Source: Thalassotalea profundi (lineage in GTDB: Bacteria; Pseudomonadota; Gammaproteobacteria; Enterobacterales; Alteromonadaceae). From it: a stretch of DNA of 64,000 bases. Within the stretch, counting starts at the first letter, position 1, and every line of letters begins with the position of its first letter. The notes under the pieces are model-generated. The model was not told the DNA's origin. It made no database searches and saw only the letters and a list, made by a program, of their open reading frames with translations. A program made the translations under genes and the position numbers. The stretch covers positions 62,001 to 126,000 of the forward strand of contig NZ_BNAH01000003.1 in NCBI RefSeq assembly GCF_014653195.1, given 5' to 3'. Below are positions 50,786 to 59,646 of the stretch, piece after piece.

Positions 50786-51068
50786 GCTATAAACACTTAA
50801 TAAATAATTGGAATAATTAATATAGCATCCATTAGTTTATTTTTATATTTATAACATGGTTTCTCTTTATTCATATCCGAACATAGCTATTTTAAATAAG
50901 TTTTACAGGCCTTTTACTACAATAACTATCAAATAACCTAAAGCTAGACTAAGCTAATTATGTGTGGTTGTTTTATATACAGCTGATTTTTGGTTGTATT
51001 CATACTTGCTTAAACTAATAGCCTACCTTGATAATAAATACAATATGTGGGCTCGGATGCATAAACAT

Positions 51069-53075
51069 ATGAATAAAAAAAATAAAGATTCAACCAATCT
51101 CTCCGTTGCAAAACAACAAGCTGAATCCGCAAAATTTGCATTAGACCAACACTCACTTGTATCAATCACTGATTTAGAAGGCATTATTGTCTATGTAAAT
51201 GACAAATTTATTGATATTAGTGGTTATCATGAAAGTGAACTTTTAGGTAAAAAGCATAATGTTTTAAATTCTAATAATCAGCCTAAGTCCTATTGGAAAA
51301 AAATGCATCAAACTATACTCTCCGGTAAAGTTTGGCATGATGAAGTGCGTAATAGAGCAAAAAATGGCCATTATTATTGGGTAGACACCACAATAGTGCC
51401 TAATTTTGATAGTGATAAAAAGGTAATTGGCTTTACATCGATTCGAACTGATATAACCCAGCAAAAAGACAATATAGCTAAACTTGCATTAGCCAAAGAG
51501 CAAGCTGAAGTGGCTAATATATCTAAAGCCGACTTTTTAGCAAACATGAGTCATGAAATACGTACCCCAATGAATGGCGTAATAGGCATGATCAATTTGT
51601 TAATTGAGCATGAACTCAACGCTGAACAGCTAAAAATCGCTAATATTATAAAATCCTCCGCTGTTGGTTTACTAACAATAATTAATGACATTTTAGATTT
51701 TTCAAAAGTAGATGCAGGTAAATTAACACTCGAATTCACGCCTTTTGATCTAGGAAAAATGTTAGAAGAACTTGGTGCAACAATGGGTTTCCTAGCACAA
51801 GATAAACATTTAGAGCTTATCTGTCCTGCCTACCCAGTGATTGATCAATGGATTACAGGAGACTCAGGGCGAATAAGGCAAATATTGACCAATCTAATCG
51901 GTAATGCGATTAAGTTTACTGATACTGGACACATCGCAATATATGTTAAACAGATAGAAGAAACTGCTGATAAAAAAGTTTTTCATTTTGAAGTTATTGA
52001 TACGGGTATCGGCATTGAACAATCAAAGCAGAGTCAATTATTTGAACAGTTTTCACAATCGGATAACTCCACAACAAGAAAATATGGGGGAACTGGATTA
52101 GGGCTATCAATTAGTAAGAAAATTGTTGAGCTAATGGGAGGAACTATTGGTATAGAACAAACACTTTTAAAAGGTTCGACTTTTTGGTTTACTTTACCTT
52201 TTTCAAAATCAGAAATATTAAATAAAGTAACAACAATTCCCGATGAATTAAAAAAAGAAAAAGTAATTTTTGTTGATACTAATAAGCACAATCATAATTT
52301 TATGGAAAAATTACACCAGATTTGGGGGATAAAATATAAATCGGCAGACTCAATAGAGTCAGCATTAAATCAATTAAAAATAGCTTCAGATATAAATGAA
52401 CCAATCACAATCGCTATCATAGATAATAGCCTGCTTGAAACTAAGCAGATGAATAACAAAAAACAGTTAAATTATAGTCAATTGGAACAAATTAATTTAA
52501 TAATCTCATCATCTCAAAATCGGCGATTTGACGATAATAAAACTAAAGAGTTAGGTGTCAAAGGACAAATTACAAAACCTTTTAAACATTTAGAAATATT
52601 AAATGAGCTAATAAAGGTGTCTGGAATTAAAACACGACAAGCGTCACAAACACTAAATGCTCTTCCTATTAAAAAACAACAATTTAACGCACATATTTTA
52701 GTAACCGAAGATAATAGGGTTAATCAACTGGTGATCAGAGGGTTGCTTATTGGCTTAGGCATTACTGTTGACCTTGCATGTAATGGAAAAGAAGCCATAA
52801 GTGCATTAGGAAACGGCAATACTTATGATTTGATTTTTATGGATTGTCAAATGCCGGTATTAGACGGCTATGAAGCAACAAAACAAATTAGATTAAAAAC
52901 ATTTGATAACAATAACACTAAGCTGCCAATAATAGCTATTACCGCTAATGCAATGATTGGCGATAGGAAAAAATGTTTAGACTCTGGTATGAATGATTAT
53001 TTAACAAAGCCTTTAGATCCACAAAAAGTTATTGATATATTAAAAAAATGGTTACCTAACAAGTGCTTTATTTAA
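51069..53075 (+). CDS. Hybrid sensor histidine kinase (PAS-HisKA-HATPase-REC-REC)
   Basis: Cytoplasmic-looking signalling kinase of about 668 residues from the ATG at 51069. Other starts at 51057, 51045 or a GTG at 50964 would add up to 35 residues with a hydrophobic patch. A PAS domain with PAC covers about 20-135 (SITDLEGIIVYVNDKF, WHDEVRNRAKNGHYYWVDTT). H162 lies in the H-box MSHEIRTPMNGVIGM. The HATPase N/G boxes follow (LIGNAIKFTD, VIDTGIGIEQ, YGGTGLGLSISKKI). A receiver-like domain follows, mostly degenerate at the acidic pocket, then a full receiver with D592 in IFMDCQMPVLDGYEA. No cognate regulator is adjacent. Confidence 0.85.
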   Translation: MNKKNKDSTNLSVAKQQAESAKFALDQHSLVSITDLEGIIVYVNDKFIDISGYHESELLGKKHNVLNSNNQPKSYWKKMHQTILSGKVWHDEVRNRAKNGHYYWVDTTIVPNFDSDKKVIGFTSIRTDITQQKDNIAKLALAKEQAEVANISKADFLANMSHEIRTPMNGVIGMINLLIEHELNAEQLKIANIIKSSAVGLLTIINDILDFSKVDAGKLTLEFTPFDLGKMLEELGATMGFLAQDKHLELICPAYPVIDQWITGDSGRIRQILTNLIGNAIKFTDTGHIAIYVKQIEETADKKVFHFEVIDTGIGIEQSKQSQLFEQFSQSDNSTTRKYGGTGLGLSISKKIVELMGGTIGIEQTLLKGSTFWFTLPFSKSEILNKVTTIPDELKKEKVIFVDTNKHNHNFMEKLHQIWGIKYKSADSIESALNQLKIASDINEPITIAIIDNSLLETKQMNNKKQLNYSQLEQINLIISSSQNRRFDDNKTKELGVKGQITKPFKHLEILNELIKVSGIKTRQASQTLNALPIKKQQFNAHILVTEDNRVNQLVIRGLLIGLGITVDLACNGKEAISALGNGNTYDLIFMDCQMPVLDGYEATKQIRLKTFDNNNTKLPIIAITANAMIGDRKKCLDSGMNDYLTKPLDPQKVIDILKKWLPNKCFI

Positions 53076-53138
53076 TAAATTGATTTGACATGTGCCGTTC
53101 CTATTCTCCGTAACAGAAATGGCACAAGTATATGATTT

Positions 53139-54341
53139 TTATTGTTTGTCGTTATCTAGAGAAATTAACCAAAGCGCTAAAGTATTTCGTTCTGTATCTG
53201 TCATTTTAGTTTTATTCATAAATGGCATATCTTTGGCGTCAATCACTCGAGCTTTTATTCTAGGCGCCCATTGCTTTATAGATTCACCATCACTAAAAAC
53301 CACACCTGCTTGTGCCGATTTAAAAATATCATCGGTATTGTTTTCAGAGTGACAAGAACTGCAACGCTCTTTTATGATCGTTTGCACTTGTTCTCTAGAA
53401 ACAGTTTGCTGTTTTTGTGCTTCAGTCAAGTTTGTAGCTTTCGGCGCAATAACAAAGGCAAGCGCAATAGTTGCCAATACCGCACCGACTAATATTAACG
53501 GTTTTTGTTTACCAAAGTGACGTAAAACAAAGTATTGACGAATAGCTGCGGTTATTAAAATTATAGCAATTAACACTAACCAATTAGCATTATGATTATA
53601 AGTCATTGGGTAATGGTTTGAGATCATAATAAAAATAATAGGAAGCGTGGTATACGTGTTATGAGTTGAACGAAGTTTTGCATTTAGTCCGAATGCAGGA
53701 TCAGGTGCTTTTCCTTCGTTAACCGCTTTTACCAAGGCACGTTGAGAAGGCATAATGCCAAAAAATACATTGCCCGCCATAATAGTACCAATGATCGCTC
53801 CCATATGCATATAAGCACCACGAGCACTAAATACTTGAGTTAAGCCATACGATAACCCAGTAGCAAAAATGATTAATATCACACCTAAGATAACACTATG
53901 GTTACGTAACGTTGTTCTTACTAAAACTTCATAAACTGTTACGCCAAACACAATTGCACCAATACCTAACCCGATAGCTTGTAATTGTGTTAAATCTGCG
54001 ACCCTTTTATCAATTAAATAAGACTCTGCCCCCACATAAAACATTAAAGACATGAGTAAGAATCCTGTTATCCATGTGGTATAGGCTTCCCATTTAAACC
54101 AATGTAATGTGCTTGGCATTTTTTCAGGGGCAAGTTTATATTTGGCAACTTCATAAAAACCACCGCCATGAATAGCCCATAAGTCACCTCCAATGCCTTT
54201 GTCTGTTTTCCATTGTGGTGGGTTTTCTAAATGGTTATCGAGCCAAACAAAATAAAATGACGCGCCAATCCATGCAATACCGGTAATAAGATGAGCAAAG
54301 CGAATTATTAAATTGAGCCATTCTGTAATATACGGATCCAT
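53139..54341 (-). CDS. puuD: Membrane urate hydroxylase PuuD with C-terminal cytochrome c domain
   Basis: Oxidises urate to 5-hydroxyisourate using the respiratory chain. It has 400 residues. About eight membrane helices fill the first 300 residues (RFAHLITGIAWIGASFYFVW, then LHWFKWEAYTTWITGFLL with conserved His). A heme c motif C327-S-S-C-H331 (IKERCSSCHSE) is followed by axial Met candidates (DAKDMPFMNKTKM). This domain layout is that of PuuD rather than a soluble uricase. Last gene of the minus-strand purine cluster. AAGGG precedes the ATG. Confidence 0.92.
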   Translation of the reverse strand: MDPYITEWLNLIIRFAHLITGIAWIGASFYFVWLDNHLENPPQWKTDKGIGGDLWAIHGGGFYEVAKYKLAPEKMPSTLHWFKWEAYTTWITGFLLMSLMFYVGAESYLIDKRVADLTQLQAIGLGIGAIVFGVTVYEVLVRTTLRNHSVILGVILIIFATGLSYGLTQVFSARGAYMHMGAIIGTIMAGNVFFGIMPSQRALVKAVNEGKAPDPAFGLNAKLRSTHNTYTTLPIIFIMISNHYPMTYNHNANWLVLIAIILITAAIRQYFVLRHFGKQKPLILVGAVLATIALAFVIAPKATNLTEAQKQQTVSREQVQTIIKERCSSCHSENNTDDIFKSAQAGVVFSDGESIKQWAPRIKARVIDAKDMPFMNKTKMTDTERNTLALWLISLDNDKQ

Positions 54342-54400
54342 TTTATCCCTTAATTGATTTTTAGCTTCTTTACATGAACAGGTATTGAAGCATTAATTAT

Positions 54401-55696
54401 TTATAAACCTACTACTTTTTCACCCATAATATAGGTCGATTTAATATGTCGTTCGTCACCTATCATGCTCAAAATAAAAAGCTTTTCAGATACGTTAGTA
54501 CAATGTCGCATTCTGCGCTCAATAAGTGGTGTTGCGTTATAGTCTAAAACGATAAAGTCTGCTTCTGCACCTTGGCTAAAGTTACCAATAACACCTTCTA
54601 AATCTAACGCCCTAGCGCCACCTAACGTCGCTAGATAAAAAGATTGAAAAGGATCTAGTTTTTCTGAACGAAGTTGCTGGGTTTTATATGCTTCATTAAG
54701 TGTACTTAACATAGAAAATGTAGTGCCAGCTCCAATATCTGTGCCGTAACTTACATTGACATTAAATTTTTGTGCTTGTTGTAAATTAAATAATCCACTA
54801 CCTAGAAATAAATTAGAACTTGGACAAAAAGCAATAGCAGAATGACTTTCTCCTAAACGCTGACATTCCCTATCATGTAAATGTACACCGTGAGCAAACA
54901 CACTGCGGCGGCCAAGTAATTTACTTTTATCATATACGTCTAAGTAACCATCATTCTCAGGATACAGCTCTTTAACCCAAGCAATTTCGGCTTGGTTTTC
55001 ACTTAAATGGGTATGTAAATAAACACTGGGATTTTCATTGAGTAATTGCCCTGCTTTATCTAATTGTTCTTTGGAACAAGTAGGAGCAAAACGTGGTGTA
55101 ATGGCATATTGTAAACGGTCTTTATTATGCCATTTTTCAATTAATGCTTTGCTTTCATCATAGCCACTTTGTGCTGTGTCAGATAAGTAATCAGGGCAAT
55201 TTTGATCCATCAATACTTTACCACAGATCATGCGAAGTTTTTTCTGTTGAGCAATAGTAAAAAAAGCATCAACAGACTCTTTATGCACAGTACCAAACAC
55301 TAATGCAGTCGTTGTTCCAGCAGCAAGTAGTTGCGTTAAAAAGAATTCAGCAACACTTTTACCATGTTCAAAATCCGAAAATTGTTGTTCAAATGGGAAG
55401 GTATAATTTTCTAGCCATTCAAGTAATTGTTCACCATACGAGGCGATCATTTCAGTTTGAGGATAATGTACATGGGTGTCTATAAAACCTGGCATAATTA
55501 ACCCACTACGATAATGCGTTACCTTAACGCTTTCATCTAACGTGGGTAATAAATCTGCTGCATCACCGACTTGCTCGACTATGCCATTTTTAATGAGTAG
55601 TAAGCCATCTTCAAAATATTGGTAACTCTCTTCTAGGGGTACTTTAGCTGGATCAGCCAAAAAGTGTAGTAACTCCCCACGAAATACTTTTAACAT
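54401..55696 (-). CDS. guaD: Guanine deaminase
   Basis: Zinc amidohydrolase that converts guanine to xanthine, 431 residues. Metal ligands are in MPGFIDTHVHYPQTE near 72-77 and LHTHLSENQAE near 225-230. Guanine-pocket residues include the ALVFGTVHKES stretch, and the final Asp is in SYGTDIGAGTTFSML near 318. It feeds the xanthine dehydrogenase in the same cluster. An 88-base gap upstream contains an inverted repeat and possible separate promoter. Confidence 0.94.
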   Translation of the reverse strand: MLKVFRGELLHFLADPAKVPLEESYQYFEDGLLLIKNGIVEQVGDAADLLPTLDESVKVTHYRSGLIMPGFIDTHVHYPQTEMIASYGEQLLEWLENYTFPFEQQFSDFEHGKSVAEFFLTQLLAAGTTTALVFGTVHKESVDAFFTIAQQKKLRMICGKVLMDQNCPDYLSDTAQSGYDESKALIEKWHNKDRLQYAITPRFAPTCSKEQLDKAGQLLNENPSVYLHTHLSENQAEIAWVKELYPENDGYLDVYDKSKLLGRRSVFAHGVHLHDRECQRLGESHSAIAFCPSSNLFLGSGLFNLQQAQKFNVNVSYGTDIGAGTTFSMLSTLNEAYKTQQLRSEKLDPFQSFYLATLGGARALDLEGVIGNFSQGAEADFIVLDYNATPLIERRMRHCTNVSEKLFILSMIGDERHIKSTYIMGEKVVGL

Positions 55697-55724
55697 TTAG
55701 TCACACCTAATACATAATATGCTC

Positions 55725-55750
55725 TGCCAAGTTTTTTTAATATATTGGCA
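55725..55750. promoter_or_regulatory. Inverted repeat upstream of guaD
   Basis: Arms TGCCAA (55725-55730) and TTGGCA (55745-55750) with a 14-base AT-rich gap, in the 88-base space between allA and guaD. This could be an operator or promoter element for guaD-puuD. It does not match the RutR consensus. Confidence 0.35.
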
Positions 55751-55784
55751 ATATTTAAAATAAATCTAATTAAACTAAACCAGA

Positions 55785-56291
55785 TTAAACTGTTGTAATA
55801 ACTAATGAACCATCTAAATCAACCACGTCGCAGTTATCGCCTTCTCCCCCTCTATCGATAACTAAAAAATCACTCACACTGACTAAGGCTAAACAGAAAT
55901 GATGCCAAGTCCCTTTATGGTAATTCACTCCTTGATCAGAATTAGCAATAAATACTTCTATATTTTTACTGTTAAACTCACCAGCTGGGGCAACAACAAC
56001 TAAGTAAGGATTATTTCCCAAAGGAATAAATGCTTGGCTGCCTTTTGGGTGTCTTTCCATCATTTTAATCGCTATAGGTTGCTCTAAAGGCGTAGAACGA
56101 AAAATATTAAGTAACGCACGTCCATTATCATCGTTAACATCTATGTTGGCTAAATCATGAAAGCGGTGAGTAAAGCCATTATTGATGGTGAAGTTGTTAG
56201 TATCATTGCTCGCTTGTATTACATCGCCATATGCACTAAAAGCCTCGTTAGTTAATGGTTTAGGCGTTATATATTGTACGTTATCCAACAT
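55785..56291 (-). CDS. allA: Ureidoglycolate lyase
   Basis: Splits ureidoglycolate to glyoxylate and urea, about 168 residues. Family motifs are KPLTNEAFSAYGDVI near 11-25, FRSTPLEQPIAIKMMERHPKGSQAFIPLG with metal-site His near 85-100, and NYHKGTWHHFCLAL near 126. The ATG at 56291 is preferred. A GTG four codons upstream is possible but lacks a ribosome site. It follows hiuH by 21 bases. Confidence 0.92.
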   Translation of the reverse strand: MLDNVQYITPKPLTNEAFSAYGDVIQASNDTNNFTINNGFTHRFHDLANIDVNDDNGRALLNIFRSTPLEQPIAIKMMERHPKGSQAFIPLGNNPYLVVVAPAGEFNSKNIEVFIANSDQGVNYHKGTWHHFCLALVSVSDFLVIDRGGEGDNCDVVDLDGSLVITTV

Positions 56292-56312
56292 TGAATTCAC
56301 CACTTCGCGTAA

Positions 56313-56666
56313 CTAACTGCCACGGTAGGTTGAATAACCATACGCAGACAATAATAAAGGGATGTGATAATGACTTTTGCTATTATGAGATGACTCATTT
56401 AGCTCAAATACAATATCTACAAATGGGTAAAACCCCGTCTCTTTATTTGCTTCAAAATACGCTTTTGTATCAAACCTCATGCGATAAATACCCACGGGTA
56501 ATACAACGTCTTTTGTAAATAAATCGGCAATGCGACCATCACTATTAGTCATACCTGATGCGAGTTCTTGCCATCCATCTTTAGTTTGGCCAAATAGTAT
56601 AATTGGTAAATTATGTGCTGGTTTACCTCGTGTGGTATCTAAAACATGTGTGGTTATTTGACTCAT
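56313..56666 (-). CDS. hiuH: 5-hydroxyisourate hydrolase (transthyretin-like)
   Basis: Hydrolyses the PuuD product to OHCU, 117 residues. Active-site blocks are THVLDTTRGKPAHNLPI (His at 7) and the invariant C-terminal YRGS. HYHIPLLLSAYGYSTYRGS supplies the second His group. No signal peptide, so cytoplasmic. Its ATG overlaps the uraD stop by 4 bases. Confidence 0.95.
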   Translation of the reverse strand: MSQITTHVLDTTRGKPAHNLPIILFGQTKDGWQELASGMTNSDGRIADLFTKDVVLPVGIYRMRFDTKAYFEANKETGFYPFVDIVFELNESSHNSKSHYHIPLLLSAYGYSTYRGS

Positions 56667-57163
56667 ACTAACTTCTCTAATCTCAGTTGAAATATTTTAC
56701 GTTGTTCTTCTGCGGCATTAGCAAGCTCTGTCGCTCTATTATTAGGTAAACGAGCTTCTAAAAGTGCTAACATTTGGCTTGCCGTTTTACCTGTGGCGCA
56801 GACAATAAAAATAAAACCAAATTTATTAAGATAGTCTGTATTTCCTTTTGCAAGAGCGTGTAATACTTGATCGCTTGCTTCTTGAACAGCACTTTGCTCG
56901 CCACTAGCTAAGGCTTTGGTATTGGCATACTTAGCACGTAAAGTGTTTACATTACCTATTTGTGGGTGACCTTCAAACGCTTCTAAATAATCTGATTCAT
57001 TTAACTTATCCCATACAGCATCTGCATGTTTGAGCATGGATTCGATACTGGAGAACGGGCGAGCAATAGCCATAGCATTAACCCACTGGCTTGAAGTACA
57101 ACATTGCATGAAACTGTGTTTAGCTTGCTCAAGCGTTGTGTTATTTAAGTTATCTAAACTCAT
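56663..57163 (-). CDS. uraD: OHCU decarboxylase
   Basis: Converts OHCU stereospecifically to (S)-allantoin, 166 residues. Signature EAFEGHPQIGNVNTLR near residue 62 holds the catalytic His. The region near 80-95 (SGEQSAVQEA) and FIFIVCATGKTASQML near 120 also match. It lies between hiuH (4-base overlap) and alc (one-base gap), completing the three-step urate-to-allantoin route. Confidence 0.94.
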   Translation of the reverse strand: MSLDNLNNTTLEQAKHSFMQCCTSSQWVNAMAIARPFSSIESMLKHADAVWDKLNESDYLEAFEGHPQIGNVNTLRAKYANTKALASGEQSAVQEASDQVLHALAKGNTDYLNKFGFIFIVCATGKTASQMLALLEARLPNNRATELANAAEEQRKIFQLRLEKLV

Positions 57164-57164
57164 A

Positions 57165-58238
57165 TTAACCTTTATATTTTAGAGGTTTACCAAATACGCG
57201 TAAGCGAGAAACACCGCCATCAGGAAATATATTTAAACGGATGTGGGTAAAACTTTGTGAATTATTAACAAGCATCTCATTAATAAATAAATGCTCGCGG
57301 TTAGCATATAATTGAGTTCGATCTATGATAGGTTGCCAATGTTCCTCTTGTTTACCATCAGTAAAATCATCACTGTTAGTAACCATCCCCTCTAACGTAA
57401 AAGTATCGGGAAAATTACCTTTAAAGTGACAAGTATCAACAATTACCTTTTCAATGCTCCCTTGACAAGCTAGCTTTACGATTGACCAATCTGGACCGGG
57501 ATCACGACGGCGCTTGGTTTCCCACCCATCGCCCATATTTTTTCCACGTTCAGGTAAGATTAAATTGTTTTTATCACTAAAAAACATATCACTGACCAGT
57601 AAAGCCTTGCCACCATTTTTAATTGCCGCTAGGTCAATGAGTTCACCATCAATAAAATCATTCCAATTAACCTCTACCTCACCATAAACACGAAATCTAG
57701 CAATGCCACCATCAGGAAACATATTTAAACGTACATGGGTATAAGGTTTGTTTGTTGTATTATTAAGTTCAAATATGTTTTGGCTATGAGCGTCAACCGA
57801 TGCCTTGTCTAAAATAACATCCCAAACAGTTGATTCGTTAGGCTCTTCTTTACATACACACCCTTCAACAGAGACTTGTTCGGGTGCATTACCGCGAAAA
57901 TAATTAGTGTCAATGTCAAAACCTCTAATAACACCTTTTACCCCTAAACGAATAATACACCAGTCATATTCACGACCATTATCGCGCCCGTAACTGCGAC
58001 GAGACTCCCAACCATCCATCCATTTACCACGATCAGTAAATTTATCGTCTATAAATATCCCACGACCTGGTTTGATGAGGTTTTCCATTCCTGCGAAAAA
58101 GTCGTCACTGCATGATAATGTTTCACCACCCAGTCGTTCACTAGCTAAATCAACACTATAGGTTTTTAATTTTTGCTCTAACGCTAATGCTTTGCCACTC
58201 AACTTGTTTTGTTGTTGAGTGTCGATATTTGCCATCAT
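57165..58238 (-). CDS. alc: Allantoicase
   Basis: Hydrolyses allantoate to ureidoglycolate and urea, 357 residues. Two tandem allantoicase domains are visible, each with an aligned core: GKWMDGWESRRSYG near 70 and GKNMGDGWETKRRRDPG near 237. The matching ends are NMFPDGGIARFRVYGE and NIFPDGGVSRLRVFGK. Two ATG codons are in tandem, and AGGA 8 bases upstream favours the first. Use of Alc instead of AllC means urea rather than ammonia is released. Confidence 0.94.
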   Translation of the reverse strand: MMANIDTQQQNKLSGKALALEQKLKTYSVDLASERLGGETLSCSDDFFAGMENLIKPGRGIFIDDKFTDRGKWMDGWESRRSYGRDNGREYDWCIIRLGVKGVIRGFDIDTNYFRGNAPEQVSVEGCVCKEEPNESTVWDVILDKASVDAHSQNIFELNNTTNKPYTHVRLNMFPDGGIARFRVYGEVEVNWNDFIDGELIDLAAIKNGGKALLVSDMFFSDKNNLILPERGKNMGDGWETKRRRDPGPDWSIVKLACQGSIEKVIVDTCHFKGNFPDTFTLEGMVTNSDDFTDGKQEEHWQPIIDRTQLYANREHLFINEMLVNNSQSFTHIRLNIFPDGGVSRLRVFGKPLKYKG

Positions 58239-58290
58239 GATTTTTATCCTAATTATTTAACTTCATGCTACTGATCAGTATATGGTTTAT

Positions 58291-59646
58291 TTATAACTTA
58301 CCTTTAAGTAATGGTTTGCCAATAGGTTCATTAATGAATTGATCTTGTTGATAAACGTGATGCCCACGCACAAAGGTATGTTCGACCTGCCCTGTAACCC
58401 AACGGCCAGCGTAGGGCGTAATATTATGGCGATGCTTTATCATTTCATTTGTTATTTCATATCGATGATCGGGATTAAAAATTAAAAAATCCGCATGAAA
58501 GCCTGTAGCTATTTGTCCTTTAATGCGATCTAAACCAGCAAATTTAGCCGTTTTACTCGACATCAACTTTGTAATATCGACTAAACTAAATCCGCGTTCT
58601 TTAGCTTCAGACCAAATTAAAGGCAAGCCAAATTGTAATGCTGAAATGCCTCCCCATGCTTTTTCTATGTCACCGGTATCAATGTGTTTCAATTCTGGCG
58701 TACAGGGGGAATGATCAGAGACAATAAAATCTAGCCGGCCATCGGTTATTGCTTGCCATAAATGTTCACGATTTTTATTATCACGAATTGGCGGACAACA
58801 TTTAAATAACGTTTTACCGTCAGGGATATTCTCAGAGGCTATGGTTAAGTAATGTGGACAAGTTTCAGCAGTAAAACGCAAGCCTTCTTTTTTAGCTTTT
58901 TCAATCGTGTCTAAAGCTTCATCAGACGATAAATGCACAATATGCACTTTACAATTATCACCTTTTGCCTTGGACTCTCTTGCCATTTCAACCATTAGCG
59001 CAATAGCATCGTTTTCCCATTTTTTAGGCCGAGACTCAAGAAAGCTATTGTATTTATCGCTGATCACTACATCATTAAAGCCACCACAATCTAACTCAGC
59101 ATGAATTAAATAAGGAACGTCGTGTTTTGCCAATATCGGCATAGCAGCTCTGATATCTTTAGCTTCTACATTGGGGAATTCTGTAATACCTGAATCGATT
59201 AAGAATGATTTAACACCTAAAACACCAGCATTTAATAACTCATCTAAGTCACCAATGTTTTGAGGAATAACTCCTCCCCAAAAACCACAATCAACCCATA
59301 ATTTATCATGTACAGCTTCTAGTTTTTCCTGAAATGCCGCTTTTGTTGTTGTTACTGGAATGCAATTTAACGGCATATCAACTAAGGTGGTTATACCTCC
59401 GGCGGCGGCAGCTTGTGTTGCCGTATTAAAACCTTCCCATTCCGTTCGCCCCGGTTCATTTATATGAACGTGAGAGTCAACTAATCCTGGCATAATAACT
59501 AACGAGCCAAAGTCTTTTATTTCACATGATAATTCGTGTTCATAACCATGAATAGCGAAAATCAATTCATCTTTAACCTCTATGATTGCAGGTTTCATTT
59601 CATCGTTGATAATGACGTTTTTACTTTTTAAGGCAAAATGCTTCAC
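58291..59646 (-). CDS. allB: Allantoinase
   Basis: Cyclic amidohydrolase opening allantoin to allantoate, 451 residues. Metal ligands are in VDSHVHINEPGRTEWEGF near 58-75. The carbamylated Lys is in LGVKSFLIDSG near 146. Further His residues are in YLIHAELD and IHIVHLSS, and Asp in IVSDHSPCTPEL near 313. Its ATG overlaps the xdhC stop by 4 bases. A 52-base gap separates it from alc. Confidence 0.95.
   Translation of the reverse strand: MKHFALKSKNVIINDEMKPAIIEVKDELIFAIHGYEHELSCEIKDFGSLVIMPGLVDSHVHINEPGRTEWEGFNTATQAAAAGGITTLVDMPLNCIPVTTTKAAFQEKLEAVHDKLWVDCGFWGGVIPQNIGDLDELLNAGVLGVKSFLIDSGITEFPNVEAKDIRAAMPILAKHDVPYLIHAELDCGGFNDVVISDKYNSFLESRPKKWENDAIALMVEMARESKAKGDNCKVHIVHLSSDEALDTIEKAKKEGLRFTAETCPHYLTIASENIPDGKTLFKCCPPIRDNKNREHLWQAITDGRLDFIVSDHSPCTPELKHIDTGDIEKAWGGISALQFGLPLIWSEAKERGFSLVDITKLMSSKTAKFAGLDRIKGQIATGFHADFLIFNPDHRYEITNEMIKHRHNITPYAGRWVTGQVEHTFVRGHHVYQQDQFINEPIGKPLLKGKL

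Noticed and set aside
53091-53118. TGTGCC/GGCACA hairpin between the hybrid kinase gene and puuD
   Set aside because: The loop is about 10 bases or more and there is no T-run. It is too weak to call a terminator.
53092-53492. Plus-strand open frames overlapping the end of puuD
   Set aside because: They run antisense through the heme c domain coding region of puuD and have no recognisable features.
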